From contig CAJTGB010000025.1 of assembly GCA_910575835.1 (NCBI GenBank), positions 1 to 64,000 on the forward strand: DNA of 64,000 nt, in the 5' to 3' direction. The position numbers were made by a program, and so were the translations under genes. Shown one piece after another: positions 1-8,969 of this stretch. Source of the DNA: Lachnospiraceae bacterium. Its GTDB lineage: Bacteria > Bacillota > Clostridia > Lachnospirales > Lachnospiraceae. Under the pieces are notes generated by a model, which saw only the letters and a list, made by a program, of their open reading frames with translations, searched no databases and had not been told where the DNA came from. Every line of letters starts with the position of its first letter. Position 1 is the first letter of the stretch.

Positions 1-100
1 AACAATCTCAATATTCAATTTTTAAAGCAGCCACCGAAAGATGGCTTGTTTGTTGTGTGCTTAAGGTAATGGATACCCTCTACTTTTCATTTTCAATCTT
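1..100 (+). mobile_element. Right end of a second IS110-family copy (transposase lies left of the window)
   Basis: These 100 bases are an exact reverse complement of 38356-38455, the non-coding stretch downstream of the IS110 transposase at 38460-39707. Identity stops abruptly after position 100, where this copy continues agaacc and the other continues tttacc on the same reading. That makes 100/38356 the outer boundary of the element. The transposase of this copy would be on the + strand just left of the window, so the two copies are in inverted orientation. IS110 elements lack long terminal inverted repeats, in line with the absence of any here. Confidence 0.85.
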
Positions 101-904
101 AGAACCTCACTCAGAATGGTGCTTTGATGAATGCTGGGGAGATGTCGAAGATTGTAATATTGAAAAGAATGAAGCATGGCTTAATAAAAAGAAAGGACCA
201 AACAGGAAATGGCTTAAATCAAATTCTTTTAAAGCCGCTAGAATTGATTTTACATATGACCTTTATACAATGAATCAATAGTATTTAGCACTCATTGATA
301 AAGGTTACACCTTGCGGCAAAAGTCTTATGAGCGTAACTATTACGACGATGATGAACTTGACATACCAGAGGACGAAATAACATTATCTGATGAAAAATT
401 TGGCTTAAAGGGCAGAGAATTACAGTATTTAGTGACACCAAAAGTCGAACGATATGTATTAGACTATTATGACAATAGACTGACGGGTAAAGGTTTATAT
501 GTAACGTATGACCGTGCAATGAATATTATAGATAACAGCGGATACACAAAAAACAAAAAAGAACACTTGAAAAAGGTTATTGAAGCAGTTGCAAAAAGCA
601 TGGTATAGCAAAAGTATTAGAACAGGTTGAAAATGGTAAAATAGCTGATTTAGGAAAATTGAAAACTGTAAAAGGATATTTGAAAGAGATAGAAAAACTG
701 GGTATTAATCCAGTAACCATATCTTCCCGAATGAATGTGCCAAAGCAAACATTAAAGAACCAGAGCGGCGGCAAGGATTTATCAGAGAAAATATTATTCA
801 ATCTTGTAGATATCCTCTCTGCTTACGGCGACCAGATGGAAGATTATCAAAAACATGGCGTACCTGTAACTGATGAAGATTTAAAGGAAATAGATAAGTT
901 ATAA
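101..904 (+). pseudogene. Broken gene, possibly a plasmid/ICE replication initiator or relaxase-type protein
   Basis: Coding-like sequence begins at the IS110 edge and can be followed in one frame through an in-frame TAG (279-281) to a stop at 606-608. It then resumes in another frame (about 593-904). The pieces read as one protein: a middle part rich in charged residues (YYDDDELDIPEDE, RYVLDYYDNRL) and a C-terminal part with a helix-turn-helix look (GINPVTISSRMNVPKQTLK). Three lesions (IS insertion, nonsense codon, frameshift) argue for a decayed gene. The layout recalls replication initiators of small integrative elements, but I cannot name the family with confidence. Confidence 0.4.
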
Positions 905-938
905 ATATTCATATCTTCAAATATAAGGAGTGCTTATT

Positions 939-1130
939 ATGGTAACATATAAATTAAAGGGAAATGAAAAAATAACAGAACACGAGAAATCTATGATAGA
1001 AAAGGCAAAAGAAAAGCCTATAGTCTATGATGAGGATTCCCCCGAACTTACGCCTGTAATGGAAAAAGCATTTCGATTAGCGGCAAAAAAGCGCAATGCG
1101 CAAAAAAGAGCATTCCCCATTTCCGAATAA
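939..1130 (+). CDS. Small charged protein upstream of a DUF4258/YgiT pair
   Basis: A 63-residue protein. The ATG at 939 follows an AAGGAG site at 925-930 with good spacing; a start 9 nt further upstream would overlap that site. The sequence is hydrophilic, with an acidic patch (YDEDSPELTP) followed by a basic helix (RLAAKKRNAQKR). No domain is recognised. The gene ends 13 nt before the DUF4258 gene and runs in the same direction, so it is probably co-transcribed with the toxin-antitoxin pair and may be an accessory component. The function is unknown. Confidence 0.6.
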   Translation: MVTYKLKGNEKITEHEKSMIEKAKEKPIVYDEDSPELTPVMEKAFRLAAKKRNAQKRAFPISE

Positions 1131-1143
1131 AAGGAGAAGCAAA

Positions 1144-1458
1144 ATGAATATAGAAATTATCCAGAGCCTATACCGTATTGAAAAAATAAAATGGTCTACG
1201 CTCTGCCTTGAACGTATGCAGGAAAGAGATATAAGCATAGATGATGTTGGTAACTGTATTATGTCAGGTGAAATTATAGAAGATTATCCTGATGATTTTC
1301 CACATCCAAGCTGTTTGATATTTGGGTATAGTATCAATCATAAGGTATTGCATACCGTCGTTGGTTCAGATGGAGAAGTATTGCATATCATAACAGCATA
1401 TTATCCAAATACCATAAAGTTTATGGAAGATTTAAAGACAAGTAGGAGGAATAAATAG
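1144..1458 (+). CDS. DUF4258 family protein, probable toxin of a type II pair
   Basis: A 104-residue protein, with the start at ATG 1144 behind AAAGGAG. The ending HPSCLIFGY...LHTVVGSDGEVLHIITAYYP is characteristic of DUF4258, a small RelE/MqsR-like fold usually encoded next to a YgiT/MqsA-type zinc-finger protein. That partner follows immediately, with its ATG directly after this stop codon. In characterised relatives the pair acts as an mRNA-interferase toxin and its DNA-binding antitoxin. The activity here is inferred from family and arrangement only. Confidence 0.75.
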   Translation: MNIEIIQSLYRIEKIKWSTLCLERMQERDISIDDVGNCIMSGEIIEDYPDDFPHPSCLIFGYSINHKVLHTVVGSDGEVLHIITAYYPNTIKFMEDLKTSRRNK

Positions 1459-1686
1459 ATGTGTATGTATTGTAAATGTAATGATTTAATCGAATCTACC
1501 ACGACTCATGTAGTAAATTATAAGGGATGTGTGATTATCGTGAAAAATGTCCCCTGTGAAGAGTGTGAGCAGTGCGGCGCAAAGTATTATTCAGATGAAA
1601 CAGCACGACAGTTAGAGAAATTAGTAAATACAGCCAAATCGCTTATGCAGGAGATTTCAGTAATCAATTATACAAAGGTTGCATAG
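1459..1686 (+). CDS. YgiT-type zinc-finger protein, probable antitoxin
   Basis: A 75-residue protein with two CxxC-type knuckles: CMYCKC near residues 2-7 and CEECEQC near residues 33-39. A short helix follows (SDETARQLEKLVNTA). This is the YgiT/MqsA N-terminal zinc-finger architecture without the C-terminal HTH domain. It begins immediately after the DUF4258 stop codon, so the two are translationally coupled. In this family the zinc finger neutralises the adjacent toxin. The toxin-first gene order is usual for MqsR/MqsA-like pairs. Confidence 0.75.
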   Translation: MCMYCKCNDLIESTTTHVVNYKGCVIIVKNVPCEECEQCGAKYYSDETARQLEKLVNTAKSLMQEISVINYTKVA

Positions 1687-1890
1687 CTTGATGATTAAGA
1701 GGTACTAAAAACATTATATCCTACAAAAAATGAACTTATAAAAATCAGGTGTGAATAGCGACAACAATACTTACTCAAAAATCTATACCCTAGAGCATCC
1801 CAATATGGCCATTCGGCTGTTTCATAAGATATAAATTGTACCCAACGATAGAAGACATAGGCCCCTGTGATGATTTTTTTTGAAACAGAA

Positions 1891-1919
1891 GAAGGAGCCA
1901 TGCTTATCATAGCCCCTTC
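1891..1919 (-). terminator. Hairpin downstream of the AI-2E transporter gene
   Basis: Arms 1891-1902 (GAAGGAGCCATG) and 1908-1919 (CATAGCCCCTTC) pair with few mismatches around a 5-nt loop. The tail on the - strand is only moderately T-rich. It lies about 20 nt beyond the stop of the - strand operon, where a terminator is expected. The rest of 1687-1937 shows no convincing gene. Confidence 0.45.
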
Positions 1920-1937
1920 TTCCTATCCCGCCGTCAT

Positions 1938-3104
1938 CTATATCTTCTCCACCTCTTCCGGCGTTATCTCCCTCTGCTTTAATTTTAAGTACACAACCTC
2001 CCTGAACAGCGCGTAGATCACTGACACAACCGGAATAAATATCAGCATTCCTACCACGCCCATCAGGCTGCCGCCCAGACTGACCGCCGCCAGCACCCAG
2101 ATCGAAGGCAGTCCCACCGACCCTCCTACAACATGAGGATAGATCAGATTCCCCTCCACCTGCTGCAGCACAAGGAAGAGGATCACGAATATCAGCGCCT
2201 TCACCGGATCCTCGATAAAGATCAGGAATACGCCCACCCCGCAGCCTATGAACGCGCCGAATATCGGGATCAATGCGGTAAATGCAATCACGATCCCTAC
2301 AAGCAGCGCATACGGAAGCTGCAGCACCGCCATGGAGACCACGAACATACTTCCCAATATGATCGCCTCCACACACTGTCCGGTCAGAAAGCTTGAGAAT
2401 GTATTGTAAGTCAGGGACAACACCTCAAGCGCAGCCTCTCCGCGCCCTCTCCTGACAAATGCGAACAGCACCTTCTTCGCCTGCAGCCCCAGCTTCTCCT
2501 TCTGAAGCAGGATATAGATTGCGAATACGAACGCAATGAAGAATGTTGTAATCGCGCTTACGATACTTTTCGCCGCCGTGATCGTTGAGTCCAGCACGCT
2601 TCCGGCGCCGTTCTTGAAGAAGTCAAGCCCCGCTTCCATGATCTTATTCCAATCGAATTCAAGATCGTTCACCCAATCCATAATATCCTTGTTATTGTGA
2701 AATATATCCTCTGCCCATTCCTGCACTTTGGGGATGAACTCCTGAATACTCGTACCCAGATTGGCAAACGTAGTACCCAACTGCGGAATCAGCACAAACA
2801 TCACAACCGCCACGATCCCGATCACGCCGAATACCACGATCAGCATACTGACCGGACGGGCGATCTTACACATATATTTCCTGCCCTTCATCTTACCCTC
2901 GTCAAACAGATGGCGCTGCACAAAATTCATCGGCACATTCAGCACGAACGCGATCGCACCTCCAAGAACAAAGGGAAATATAATGTGAAACACAAAGGCC
3001 AAAGCCCCCACCACAACATCATATTTCCACAGGCACGCCGTAGTCAGCGCCGTAAATACGATCAAACCTCTGATCTTCCTCACCGTCTCATTACTTAATT
3101 CCAT
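1938..3104 (-). CDS. AI-2E family transporter (PerM/YtvI-like) membrane protein
   Basis: A 388-residue integral membrane protein with the layout of the AI-2E exporter/PerM family. Two N-terminal helices (LIVFTALTTACLWKY; GALAFVFHIIFPFVLGGAIAF) are followed by the conserved NVPMNF segment, a helical soluble part near residues 110-170, and a C-terminal block of helices with GLPSIWVLAAVSLGGSLMGVVGMLIFIP. Family members move small solutes or AI-2, and some act as Na+/H+ antiporters; the substrate here is unknown. The gene starts 29 nt after the P-type ATPase stop on the same strand, so it is probably the second gene of the riboswitch-controlled operon. Confidence 0.85.
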   Translation of the reverse strand: MELSNETVRKIRGLIVFTALTTACLWKYDVVVGALAFVFHIIFPFVLGGAIAFVLNVPMNFVQRHLFDEGKMKGRKYMCKIARPVSMLIVVFGVIGIVAVVMFVLIPQLGTTFANLGTSIQEFIPKVQEWAEDIFHNNKDIMDWVNDLEFDWNKIMEAGLDFFKNGAGSVLDSTITAAKSIVSAITTFFIAFVFAIYILLQKEKLGLQAKKVLFAFVRRGRGEAALEVLSLTYNTFSSFLTGQCVEAIILGSMFVVSMAVLQLPYALLVGIVIAFTALIPIFGAFIGCGVGVFLIFIEDPVKALIFVILFLVLQQVEGNLIYPHVVGGSVGLPSIWVLAAVSLGGSLMGVVGMLIFIPVVSVIYALFREVVYLKLKQREITPEEVEKI

Positions 3105-3133
3105 ACAAACCTCCGCACCAGTACAATCATATA

Positions 3134-5689
3134 CTAATTTTTCATCAATTTAAGAAACTGTATCACCGGCAGATTCAAAAACGCCAGTGCGTACATTGTT
3201 AACAACCGTCCCGAACTCAGGTCAGCCACCTTGAATATCCCATGCAGCCCCGGAAGGAGAAGAACCCCCGTGATCAGCGCCGCACCCACAAGAAATGCAC
3301 CTATTAAATACACATTATTACATATTGCCGGTGAAAATACAACCGGTCTGGATGATTTACAGTTGAAGCCATGCACCAGACGGCTCAGGCATAATGTCCC
3401 GAATGCCATCGTACCCGCAATCTTTGCATCACCGGTCCGGTATCCGATCAAAAATGCAATCACCGTCAACGCCCCGATACATAATCCTTCCGTCCCGATA
3501 CACAGCAGATAATCTTTCGTCAGGATGGACTCCTTCATAGCCCTTGGCTTCTGTTCCATAACCTCCGCCCTGTGCGGTTCAAGTCCCAGCGCAATTGCCG
3601 GAAGGCTGTCTGTCAGAAGATTGATAAAGAGCAGATGCACAGGCTCGAACGGCACCGGAAGTCCCGCGACAGAAGCGAATAATACCGCCAGGATCGCGGC
3701 AAAATTACCTGATAACAAGAACTGGATCGCATTCTTGATATTCTGATAAATATTCCTTCCATTCTCCACCGCCTTGATAATCGTAGCAAAATTATCATCC
3801 GTCAGCACCATGGCAGCTGCATCTTTCGATATCTCGCTTCCCGTGATACCCATGGCGACGCCGATATCCGCCTGCTTAAGCGCCGGTGCGTCATTGACGC
3901 CGTCCCCTGTCATTGCCACGATATTTCCCTTATCCTGCCATGCACGCACGATCCGTATCTTGTGCTCCGGGGATACTCTGGCGTACACCGAGATTCCCTC
4001 CACGAACTCCTGAAGCTCCTGGTCCGTCATATTCTCAATAACAGCGCCCTCGCAGGCCTCTGAATCATCCTTGAGTATACCGATCCGTTTCGCGATCGCC
4101 GCCGCCGTCACCTTATGGTCGCCCGTGATCATAACCGGCTTGATGCCCGCCTGGATGCATCTGCCGACAGCCTCCTTCGATTCCTCCCGCGGCGGGTCCA
4201 TCATAGCGATCAGCCCCAAAAACGTCAGATCTTCTTCATCCTCCAGGGATATCTCCCGCTCCCCATCAAGCTCCTTATAGGCAAATGCAAGGACACGCAG
4301 GCCGTCTCGGGAGAATTCCAAATTCTGCCGCTCTATCTCATCTCTGTCTTCCTGAGTGATTCCGGCCATCCGGTCCAATAACATATCCACAGCGCCCTTT
4401 ACGACCGCAACATTCCGCTTACAATTAATATCTGTCTGCTCTTTGCCGTCATCCTCCGGCAGCCGCATCCTGTGCACCGTAGACATCCGCTTCCTGTCAC
4501 TGTCAAAAGGCAGCTCCGAAAGCCTTGGGTAACGCCGTCTCACCTCCGCCACATTTACCCCAAGCTGCTGCGCCAGATTGATCAGCGCCGTCTCTGTCGG
4601 ATCTCCGATCTCTGCCCCGTCCTCATTCGTAGAATCGTTGCAAAGGATACTGAAGCGAAGAAGCAGCTCTTGACTGCGGCTGTTAAGGTCAATCTCTTCG
4701 GCCGGTATCCGCCTTCCATCCACATAGTAATACTCTGCCGTCATCTTATTCTGTGTCAGCGTCCCTGTCTTATCCGAGCAAATGACCGACACGCTGCCAA
4801 GTCCTTCCACAGCCTGAAGCTTCCTCACGATCGCATGCTCTTTTGCCATCTTCTGCGTTCCGAAGGACAGCACGATCGTGACGATAGAGCTCAGCGCCTC
4901 GGGAATCGCCGCTACCGCAAGCGCTACCGCGAATAAAAACGCGTCCACCGCAGAACCGCCGCGCAGAATATTCATCCCAAAGAGAAGCCCGCAGAAGACC
5001 AGTATGATGACCGATAATTTCTTGCCGAATTCATCCAGACTCACCTGGAGCGGGGTCCGTTTTTCCGATGCGGTCTTGATCAGTCTGGCGATCCTGCCGA
5101 CCTCTGTCTCCATCCCGATCGCCGTCACTACGCAGGTGCCTCTCCCGTAAGTGACAAAACTTCCCGAGAATACCCTGTTCGTCTGATCTCCGATCGCTGC
5201 GTCTGCGGGTACATCCTCTAACGATTTCTCCACAGGAAGACACTCTCCTGTCAGGGCGCTCTCGTCCGTCTTAAGGCTTGCACAGCTAAGCAGCTGCCCA
5301 TCCGCAGGGATACAGTCTCCCGCTTCGATCACCACTTCATCACCGATCGTAACCTCCCTGGCGGGAATCTGCACCAGCGTCCCGTCCCTCACCACCTTCG
5401 CGGCAGGCGCCGACAGCTTCTTTAATCCATTTAGAGACTGTTCTGCCTTAACCGTCTGCACCGTACCAAGGACCGCATTCATTGTGATCACCACGAAGAT
5501 CACTGCCGCACTCTCGGCGTCCCCCAGGAATCCTGATACCACCGCTGCAATAATAAGGATGATCACAAGAAAATCCTTGAATTGCTCCAGAAATATCTGT
5601 AAAACACTCTTCTTCTTCCCCTCTGCCAGCTCATTGTATCCGTACCGCTCTTGATTCTTTCTTGCCTGTTCACTCGTCAGCATATACAT
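3134..5689 (-). CDS. P2A-type cation-translocating ATPase (Ca2+/Mn2+)
   Basis: An 851-residue P-type ATPase. The phosphorylation loop CSDKTGTLTQNK, the TGE actuator motif (ALTGECLPVEKS), and the hinge GDGVNDAPALKQADIGVAMG are all intact. Helix M4 carries AIPEALS and M6 carries NLLTDSLPAIALGLE, typical of the IIA (SERCA/PMR1-like) group that exports Ca2+ or Mn2+. The N-terminus (MLTSEQARKNQERYGYNEL) is the cation-ATPase N domain. The leader carries a probable yybP-ykoY Mn2+ riboswitch (5812-5985), so Mn2+ export is the more likely role, as for lactococcal YoaB. Confidence 0.9.
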   Translation of the reverse strand: MYMLTSEQARKNQERYGYNELAEGKKKSVLQIFLEQFKDFLVIILIIAAVVSGFLGDAESAAVIFVVITMNAVLGTVQTVKAEQSLNGLKKLSAPAAKVVRDGTLVQIPAREVTIGDEVVIEAGDCIPADGQLLSCASLKTDESALTGECLPVEKSLEDVPADAAIGDQTNRVFSGSFVTYGRGTCVVTAIGMETEVGRIARLIKTASEKRTPLQVSLDEFGKKLSVIILVFCGLLFGMNILRGGSAVDAFLFAVALAVAAIPEALSSIVTIVLSFGTQKMAKEHAIVRKLQAVEGLGSVSVICSDKTGTLTQNKMTAEYYYVDGRRIPAEEIDLNSRSQELLLRFSILCNDSTNEDGAEIGDPTETALINLAQQLGVNVAEVRRRYPRLSELPFDSDRKRMSTVHRMRLPEDDGKEQTDINCKRNVAVVKGAVDMLLDRMAGITQEDRDEIERQNLEFSRDGLRVLAFAYKELDGEREISLEDEEDLTFLGLIAMMDPPREESKEAVGRCIQAGIKPVMITGDHKVTAAAIAKRIGILKDDSEACEGAVIENMTDQELQEFVEGISVYARVSPEHKIRIVRAWQDKGNIVAMTGDGVNDAPALKQADIGVAMGITGSEISKDAAAMVLTDDNFATIIKAVENGRNIYQNIKNAIQFLLSGNFAAILAVLFASVAGLPVPFEPVHLLFINLLTDSLPAIALGLEPHRAEVMEQKPRAMKESILTKDYLLCIGTEGLCIGALTVIAFLIGYRTGDAKIAGTMAFGTLCLSRLVHGFNCKSSRPVVFSPAICNNVYLIGAFLVGAALITGVLLLPGLHGIFKVADLSSGRLLTMYALAFLNLPVIQFLKLMKN

Positions 5690-5778
5690 TTCCTCTCTTT
5701 CTTCTCACTTTTTCAGAAATATACTGTGTATAGAAGTCTCCTGGTTTTAGCATTCCCATATTGGGTATATTTGAATAC

Positions 5779-5823
5779 AAAAAGAGACCCCTATTGCATA
5801 TGAAAATATGCAATAAAAGTCTC
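5779..5823 (-). terminator. Rho-independent terminator of the riboswitch expression platform
   Basis: On the - strand, arms at 5806-5823 and 5784-5801 form an 18-bp stem (GAGACTTTT... against ...GGGGTCTC, with G-U pairs) and a 4-nt loop, followed by a run of five T. The 5' arm of this stem includes the bases (5812-5819) that would close the riboswitch P1 helix, so the two structures exclude each other. Confidence 0.8.
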
Positions 5824-5985
5824 ACCATTTCATTACGATACGGATGACTGCTGTACCGGCCATCGTACTGACGACATCGTAAACGCCCCGGATCCAAAGC
5901 CCTCAGCAGCAGCCAAATATCCACGCAGGCATGGCTGCTTCGCGGGAATGATCCTCTTAAGACGCAAGTTACTCCCTTTTATTTG
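5812..5985 (-). promoter_or_regulatory. Probable yybP-ykoY (Mn2+) riboswitch upstream of the P-type ATPase
   Basis: The - strand leader starts with the hallmark AAAAGGGAGTAAC and ends with GAGACTTTTATT. The ends AATAAAAG (5976-5983) and CTTTTATT (5812-5819) pair as P1. Inside is a long GC-rich hairpin set including CGTTTACGATG and GTCAGTACGATGG. The 3' strand of P1 is shared with the terminator at 5779-5823, giving an ON switch if ligand stabilises P1. The yybP-ykoY family controls Mn2+ exporters and P-type ATPases, which matches the gene downstream. A covariance search was not possible. Confidence 0.7.
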
Positions 5986-6035
5986 TTTCTAATATATACC
6001 ATCCATCACGCTTCTGTCAATATTTTTTCAATTTA

Positions 6036-6686
6036 TCATTCCTGCTCCTCACTCTTAAGCCGCTTGATCGTCAGCATATAGTGATCTGAAATCGCGTTGC
6101 AGATAGCCTCAACATCCCGGGTCTTACAGATATCGACCAATTCTCTGTGGATCGGATATTGTCTCTCCAGGACCGTCTGCTTGTCCACAAATCCCGCGTT
6201 ACAGCTTATGATCTCGCCGTATTCCTGATCCTGCCATGCTTTCTTAAGGCGTGCAAGACCTGCTTTCTCTATAATGACCCCGTGAAACATGCACCCATAG
6301 GAAACTAACTTGCTATAATTCTCTATGGTCAGATTCTTCATCAATTCCAGAGCTTCTTCCATCCTTGCGATCTCTTCGTCCGTGAACTGCGCTTCATACA
6401 GGCGGACAGCGATCATCTCATAATTCGAACGGAGCAGATATGTCTCATAGATATCCTGTATGGTAATCTCTCGCACAGAACATCCCACATTCCTGGTATA
6501 TTCAACCATTCCCTCCTGCTCCAACTGCCGAAGGGCTTCCCGTATCGGACCCCTGCTCACTCCCAGCTCATCCGAGAGATCCTGCTCAATGATCCTCATT
6601 CCCGGAGTCAACTCCTGATTCAGGATCTTAAGCCGGATCTCTTCTGATACATTTTCACGCAATGTCTTGAATGCCAATTTACCCAT
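6036..6686 (-). CDS. GntR family transcriptional regulator (FadR/FCD subgroup)
   Basis: A 216-residue regulator. The N-terminal winged helix (residues 5-75) holds IRLKILNQELTPGMRIIEQDLSDELGVSRGPIREALRQLEQEGMVEY, the standard GntR motif. The all-helical FCD domain follows, with the metal/ligand-binding histidine in SYGCMFHGVI and the C-terminal ISDHYMLTIKRL. FCD regulators respond to organic acids and sugar acids. It sits downstream of the inositol-type operon on the same strand, with about 140 nt between them, and may control that operon or the transporter. The start follows AAAGGA. Confidence 0.85.
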   Translation of the reverse strand: MGKLAFKTLRENVSEEIRLKILNQELTPGMRIIEQDLSDELGVSRGPIREALRQLEQEGMVEYTRNVGCSVREITIQDIYETYLLRSNYEMIAVRLYEAQFTDEEIARMEEALELMKNLTIENYSKLVSYGCMFHGVIIEKAGLARLKKAWQDQEYGEIISCNAGFVDKQTVLERQYPIHRELVDICKTRDVEAICNAISDHYMLTIKRLKSEEQE

Positions 6687-6826
6687 AAGCAGTCCTTTCC
6701 CGCCTGATTACTATTTATCATCACCTGTTCCGCTATTTTATCATTTTACCATAGCAGAGTCAATAAGGGAGATGCTGATATCTCAGAAAAACCGGGAAAA
6801 ATGACCTTCCGCCTGTCATATCTCTT

Positions 6827-8935
6827 CTATATCTGTTGTTCTTTTTTCCTTACATAGTCAAGGATCATCTGCACGGCGCCCTCAACTCCTGTCTTGCCTA
6901 CATTGACGACCATATCATAACATTTCGGATCGTTTCTTTTCGTTCCCGTATACCGCAGATAATATTCATTCCTCTTCTCGTCGCGTTCCTTAAGTTCTGC
7001 AAGCGTCTGACCCTGATAATATTCCTGCCCTTCTTTTTCCCTGTAATCGTCATCCGCATAGATAAAGAATGAATACGTGTGCGGCAGCTTAGCCAATACG
7101 AAGTTCGCGCACCGTCCAAGGAAGATCCCCGGCTCTTTCTTCGCGAGCTTCAGGATCAGCCTGCTCTGCTCCTCGAATACTCTGGTATCCACAACATCTT
7201 CCGCAACTCCCGCGCCCGGCATGGAATACGGGGAAAATGTCAGTGTCTCTCCTTCATTATAGGAATCCAGATATTTCTGGAGATTCTCAATACTGGCAGA
7301 TTCCATACCGAATCTTTCCCCCAGCATACAGATGATCTGCCTGTCATATACCCGGCACTTAAGCTCCTTTGCCAATGCCTCCGCAATCTTCCTTCCGCTT
7401 GCACCGTAGAGACGGCCGATGGCTATATTGATCTGATTGCTGTACTTACCTGACTCGCCTGCCAAACCGCCATGCTGTGCCGAATCCAAGTCATCCGCCA
7501 GTTCAGGCACTTCGGCGTCTGCTTTGCCTTCTCTTGCGATCAGCTCTCTCATCATCTGATCATATTTCTTATCAAGCCTGTAGCATAACGCGATCAGGAA
7601 CATGAGCAGCCAGATCGCGATCGGCACATACAGGTAGAAGCCCTTGATCACCGCGATCGCCTCAGCCGTCTGCTCTGCCGCAGTGGCCTTCAATCCGTCG
7701 AATGCCACCCAGGACAGAATACTTCCCATTATTGCAGATGTGAAGCCTGATCCTGCCTTCTGCCCCATACTCATGGATGAGAACATCAGCCCTTCGATAC
7801 GAAGCCCTGTCTTCCACTGTCCGTATTCTATGGCGTCGCTTGGAAGAGAATACTGCACCCCGTAGAACGGGGCGATTCCGAATCCCCTCATGATACAGGT
7901 GAGGACTCCCAGAGGTATACTGGTAATATTCATCAGGAACAGAAGCTGTCCGGCAACACCAAGGATACAGCCCGCACAGATCAGGTTCCGTTTCCCGAAC
8001 TTCGGAAGCAGCTTCGGAAGCAAAGCGATCCCGACGATCGTCGCGATCTTCTCGGATGCTGACAGCGGCATAACAAGATCAACGTCATTTAACACATATT
8101 GACAGTAATAAGTAAGATCCGTTCCGATAATAATCTGATATACCGTATAGAACAGCATCAGACCCAACGCGATCAGGAAATACGGATTGCTTACCGTGGC
8201 CTTAAGCGCCGTCCAGAACGGAATATTATCCTTGCTCTTCTGCGCCGTCTGCACCCGTTCCGTACAGGTCGCGTAGGTATTCAGCAGTACGAATACGGAG
8301 ATAACTGCGTATACGGCCGTTACAAGAATCCACGCTGCCTGCTCATTGCCGGTCAGCGCCGCAACCTTATTGGTCAGAGGCAGCGTAAATGCCGTAATGA
8401 CCATACTTGCCGTAATAGACAGGATCATACGGATATTGCAGATCACATCCCGCTCTCTCCTGTCACGGCTCATCAGCGATCCCAGCGCATGGAACGGCTG
8501 GCTGATCGCCGTATACACAACGGTATTCATGATGTTATAGGTCACAAAGGCATAGACGACCTTGCCCTTCGGCCCCATGCCCGGCATCGTAAAGAGCACG
8601 ATAGCAGCCAATGCATAGGGCACCGCAAGCCTCAGTATCCATATCCTTGATTTCCCGTATTTGGAGTGAGTCCGATCGATGATGGTCCCCATCAGCACAT
8701 CCGAGAATCCGTCGAATACACGGGACACCAGCATGATCATCCCCACAGAACCGGCGGATATGCCGACCACATTGGTATAGAAGTAGATCAACAGTGTCGT
8801 CGTCATCGTGTACATCAGCGTCAGAGCCGGGTCGCCGAAACAGTACGCCAGCTTTTCAGACATGGGCACCTTGATGAACTCATCCATATCTTTATTCTTT
8901 TGTTTATAATTCAATAGTTCCGCTACTGATTTCAT
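6827..8935 (-). CDS. GPH-family sugar:cation symporter fused to a cytidylate-kinase-like domain
   Basis: A 702-residue fusion in one uninterrupted frame. Residues 20-465 form a 12-helix glycoside-pentoside-hexuronide (MelB-type) symporter: YCFGDPALTLMYTMTTTLLIYFYTNVVG at the start and the RVFDGFSDVLMGTIIDRT loop. A hydrophilic linker (about 470-495) leads to a domain resembling stand-alone cytidylate-kinase-like proteins: IGRLYGASGRKIAEALAKEL (nucleotide-binding loop), YDRQII, IFLGRCANFVL and NEYYLRYTG. It is the last gene of the iolG-iolI-iolE-iolH-like operon, so inositol or a related polyol is the likely cargo. The role of the kinase-like tail is unknown; a regulatory nucleotide sensor is one possibility. 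Confidence 0.85.
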   Translation of the reverse strand: MKSVAELLNYKQKNKDMDEFIKVPMSEKLAYCFGDPALTLMYTMTTTLLIYFYTNVVGISAGSVGMIMLVSRVFDGFSDVLMGTIIDRTHSKYGKSRIWILRLAVPYALAAIVLFTMPGMGPKGKVVYAFVTYNIMNTVVYTAISQPFHALGSLMSRDRRERDVICNIRMILSITASMVITAFTLPLTNKVAALTGNEQAAWILVTAVYAVISVFVLLNTYATCTERVQTAQKSKDNIPFWTALKATVSNPYFLIALGLMLFYTVYQIIIGTDLTYYCQYVLNDVDLVMPLSASEKIATIVGIALLPKLLPKFGKRNLICAGCILGVAGQLLFLMNITSIPLGVLTCIMRGFGIAPFYGVQYSLPSDAIEYGQWKTGLRIEGLMFSSMSMGQKAGSGFTSAIMGSILSWVAFDGLKATAAEQTAEAIAVIKGFYLYVPIAIWLLMFLIALCYRLDKKYDQMMRELIAREGKADAEVPELADDLDSAQHGGLAGESGKYSNQINIAIGRLYGASGRKIAEALAKELKCRVYDRQIICMLGERFGMESASIENLQKYLDSYNEGETLTFSPYSMPGAGVAEDVVDTRVFEEQSRLILKLAKKEPGIFLGRCANFVLAKLPHTYSFFIYADDDYREKEGQEYYQGQTLAELKERDEKRNEYYLRYTGTKRNDPKCYDMVVNVGKTGVEGAVQMILDYVRKKEQQI

Positions 8936-8969
8936 AATTTTTCCTCATATTTGAAGCAATCCCTGCGGA

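Noticed and set aside
1695-1910. A 71-codon - strand frame upstream of the AI-2E gene's terminator region
   Set aside because: No ribosome binding site, overlaps a hairpin, and no recognisable features apart from aromatic-rich composition.
5670-5924. An 84-codon - strand frame before the P-type ATPase
   Set aside because: It lies across the riboswitch and terminator, where conserved RNA structure explains the sequence better.
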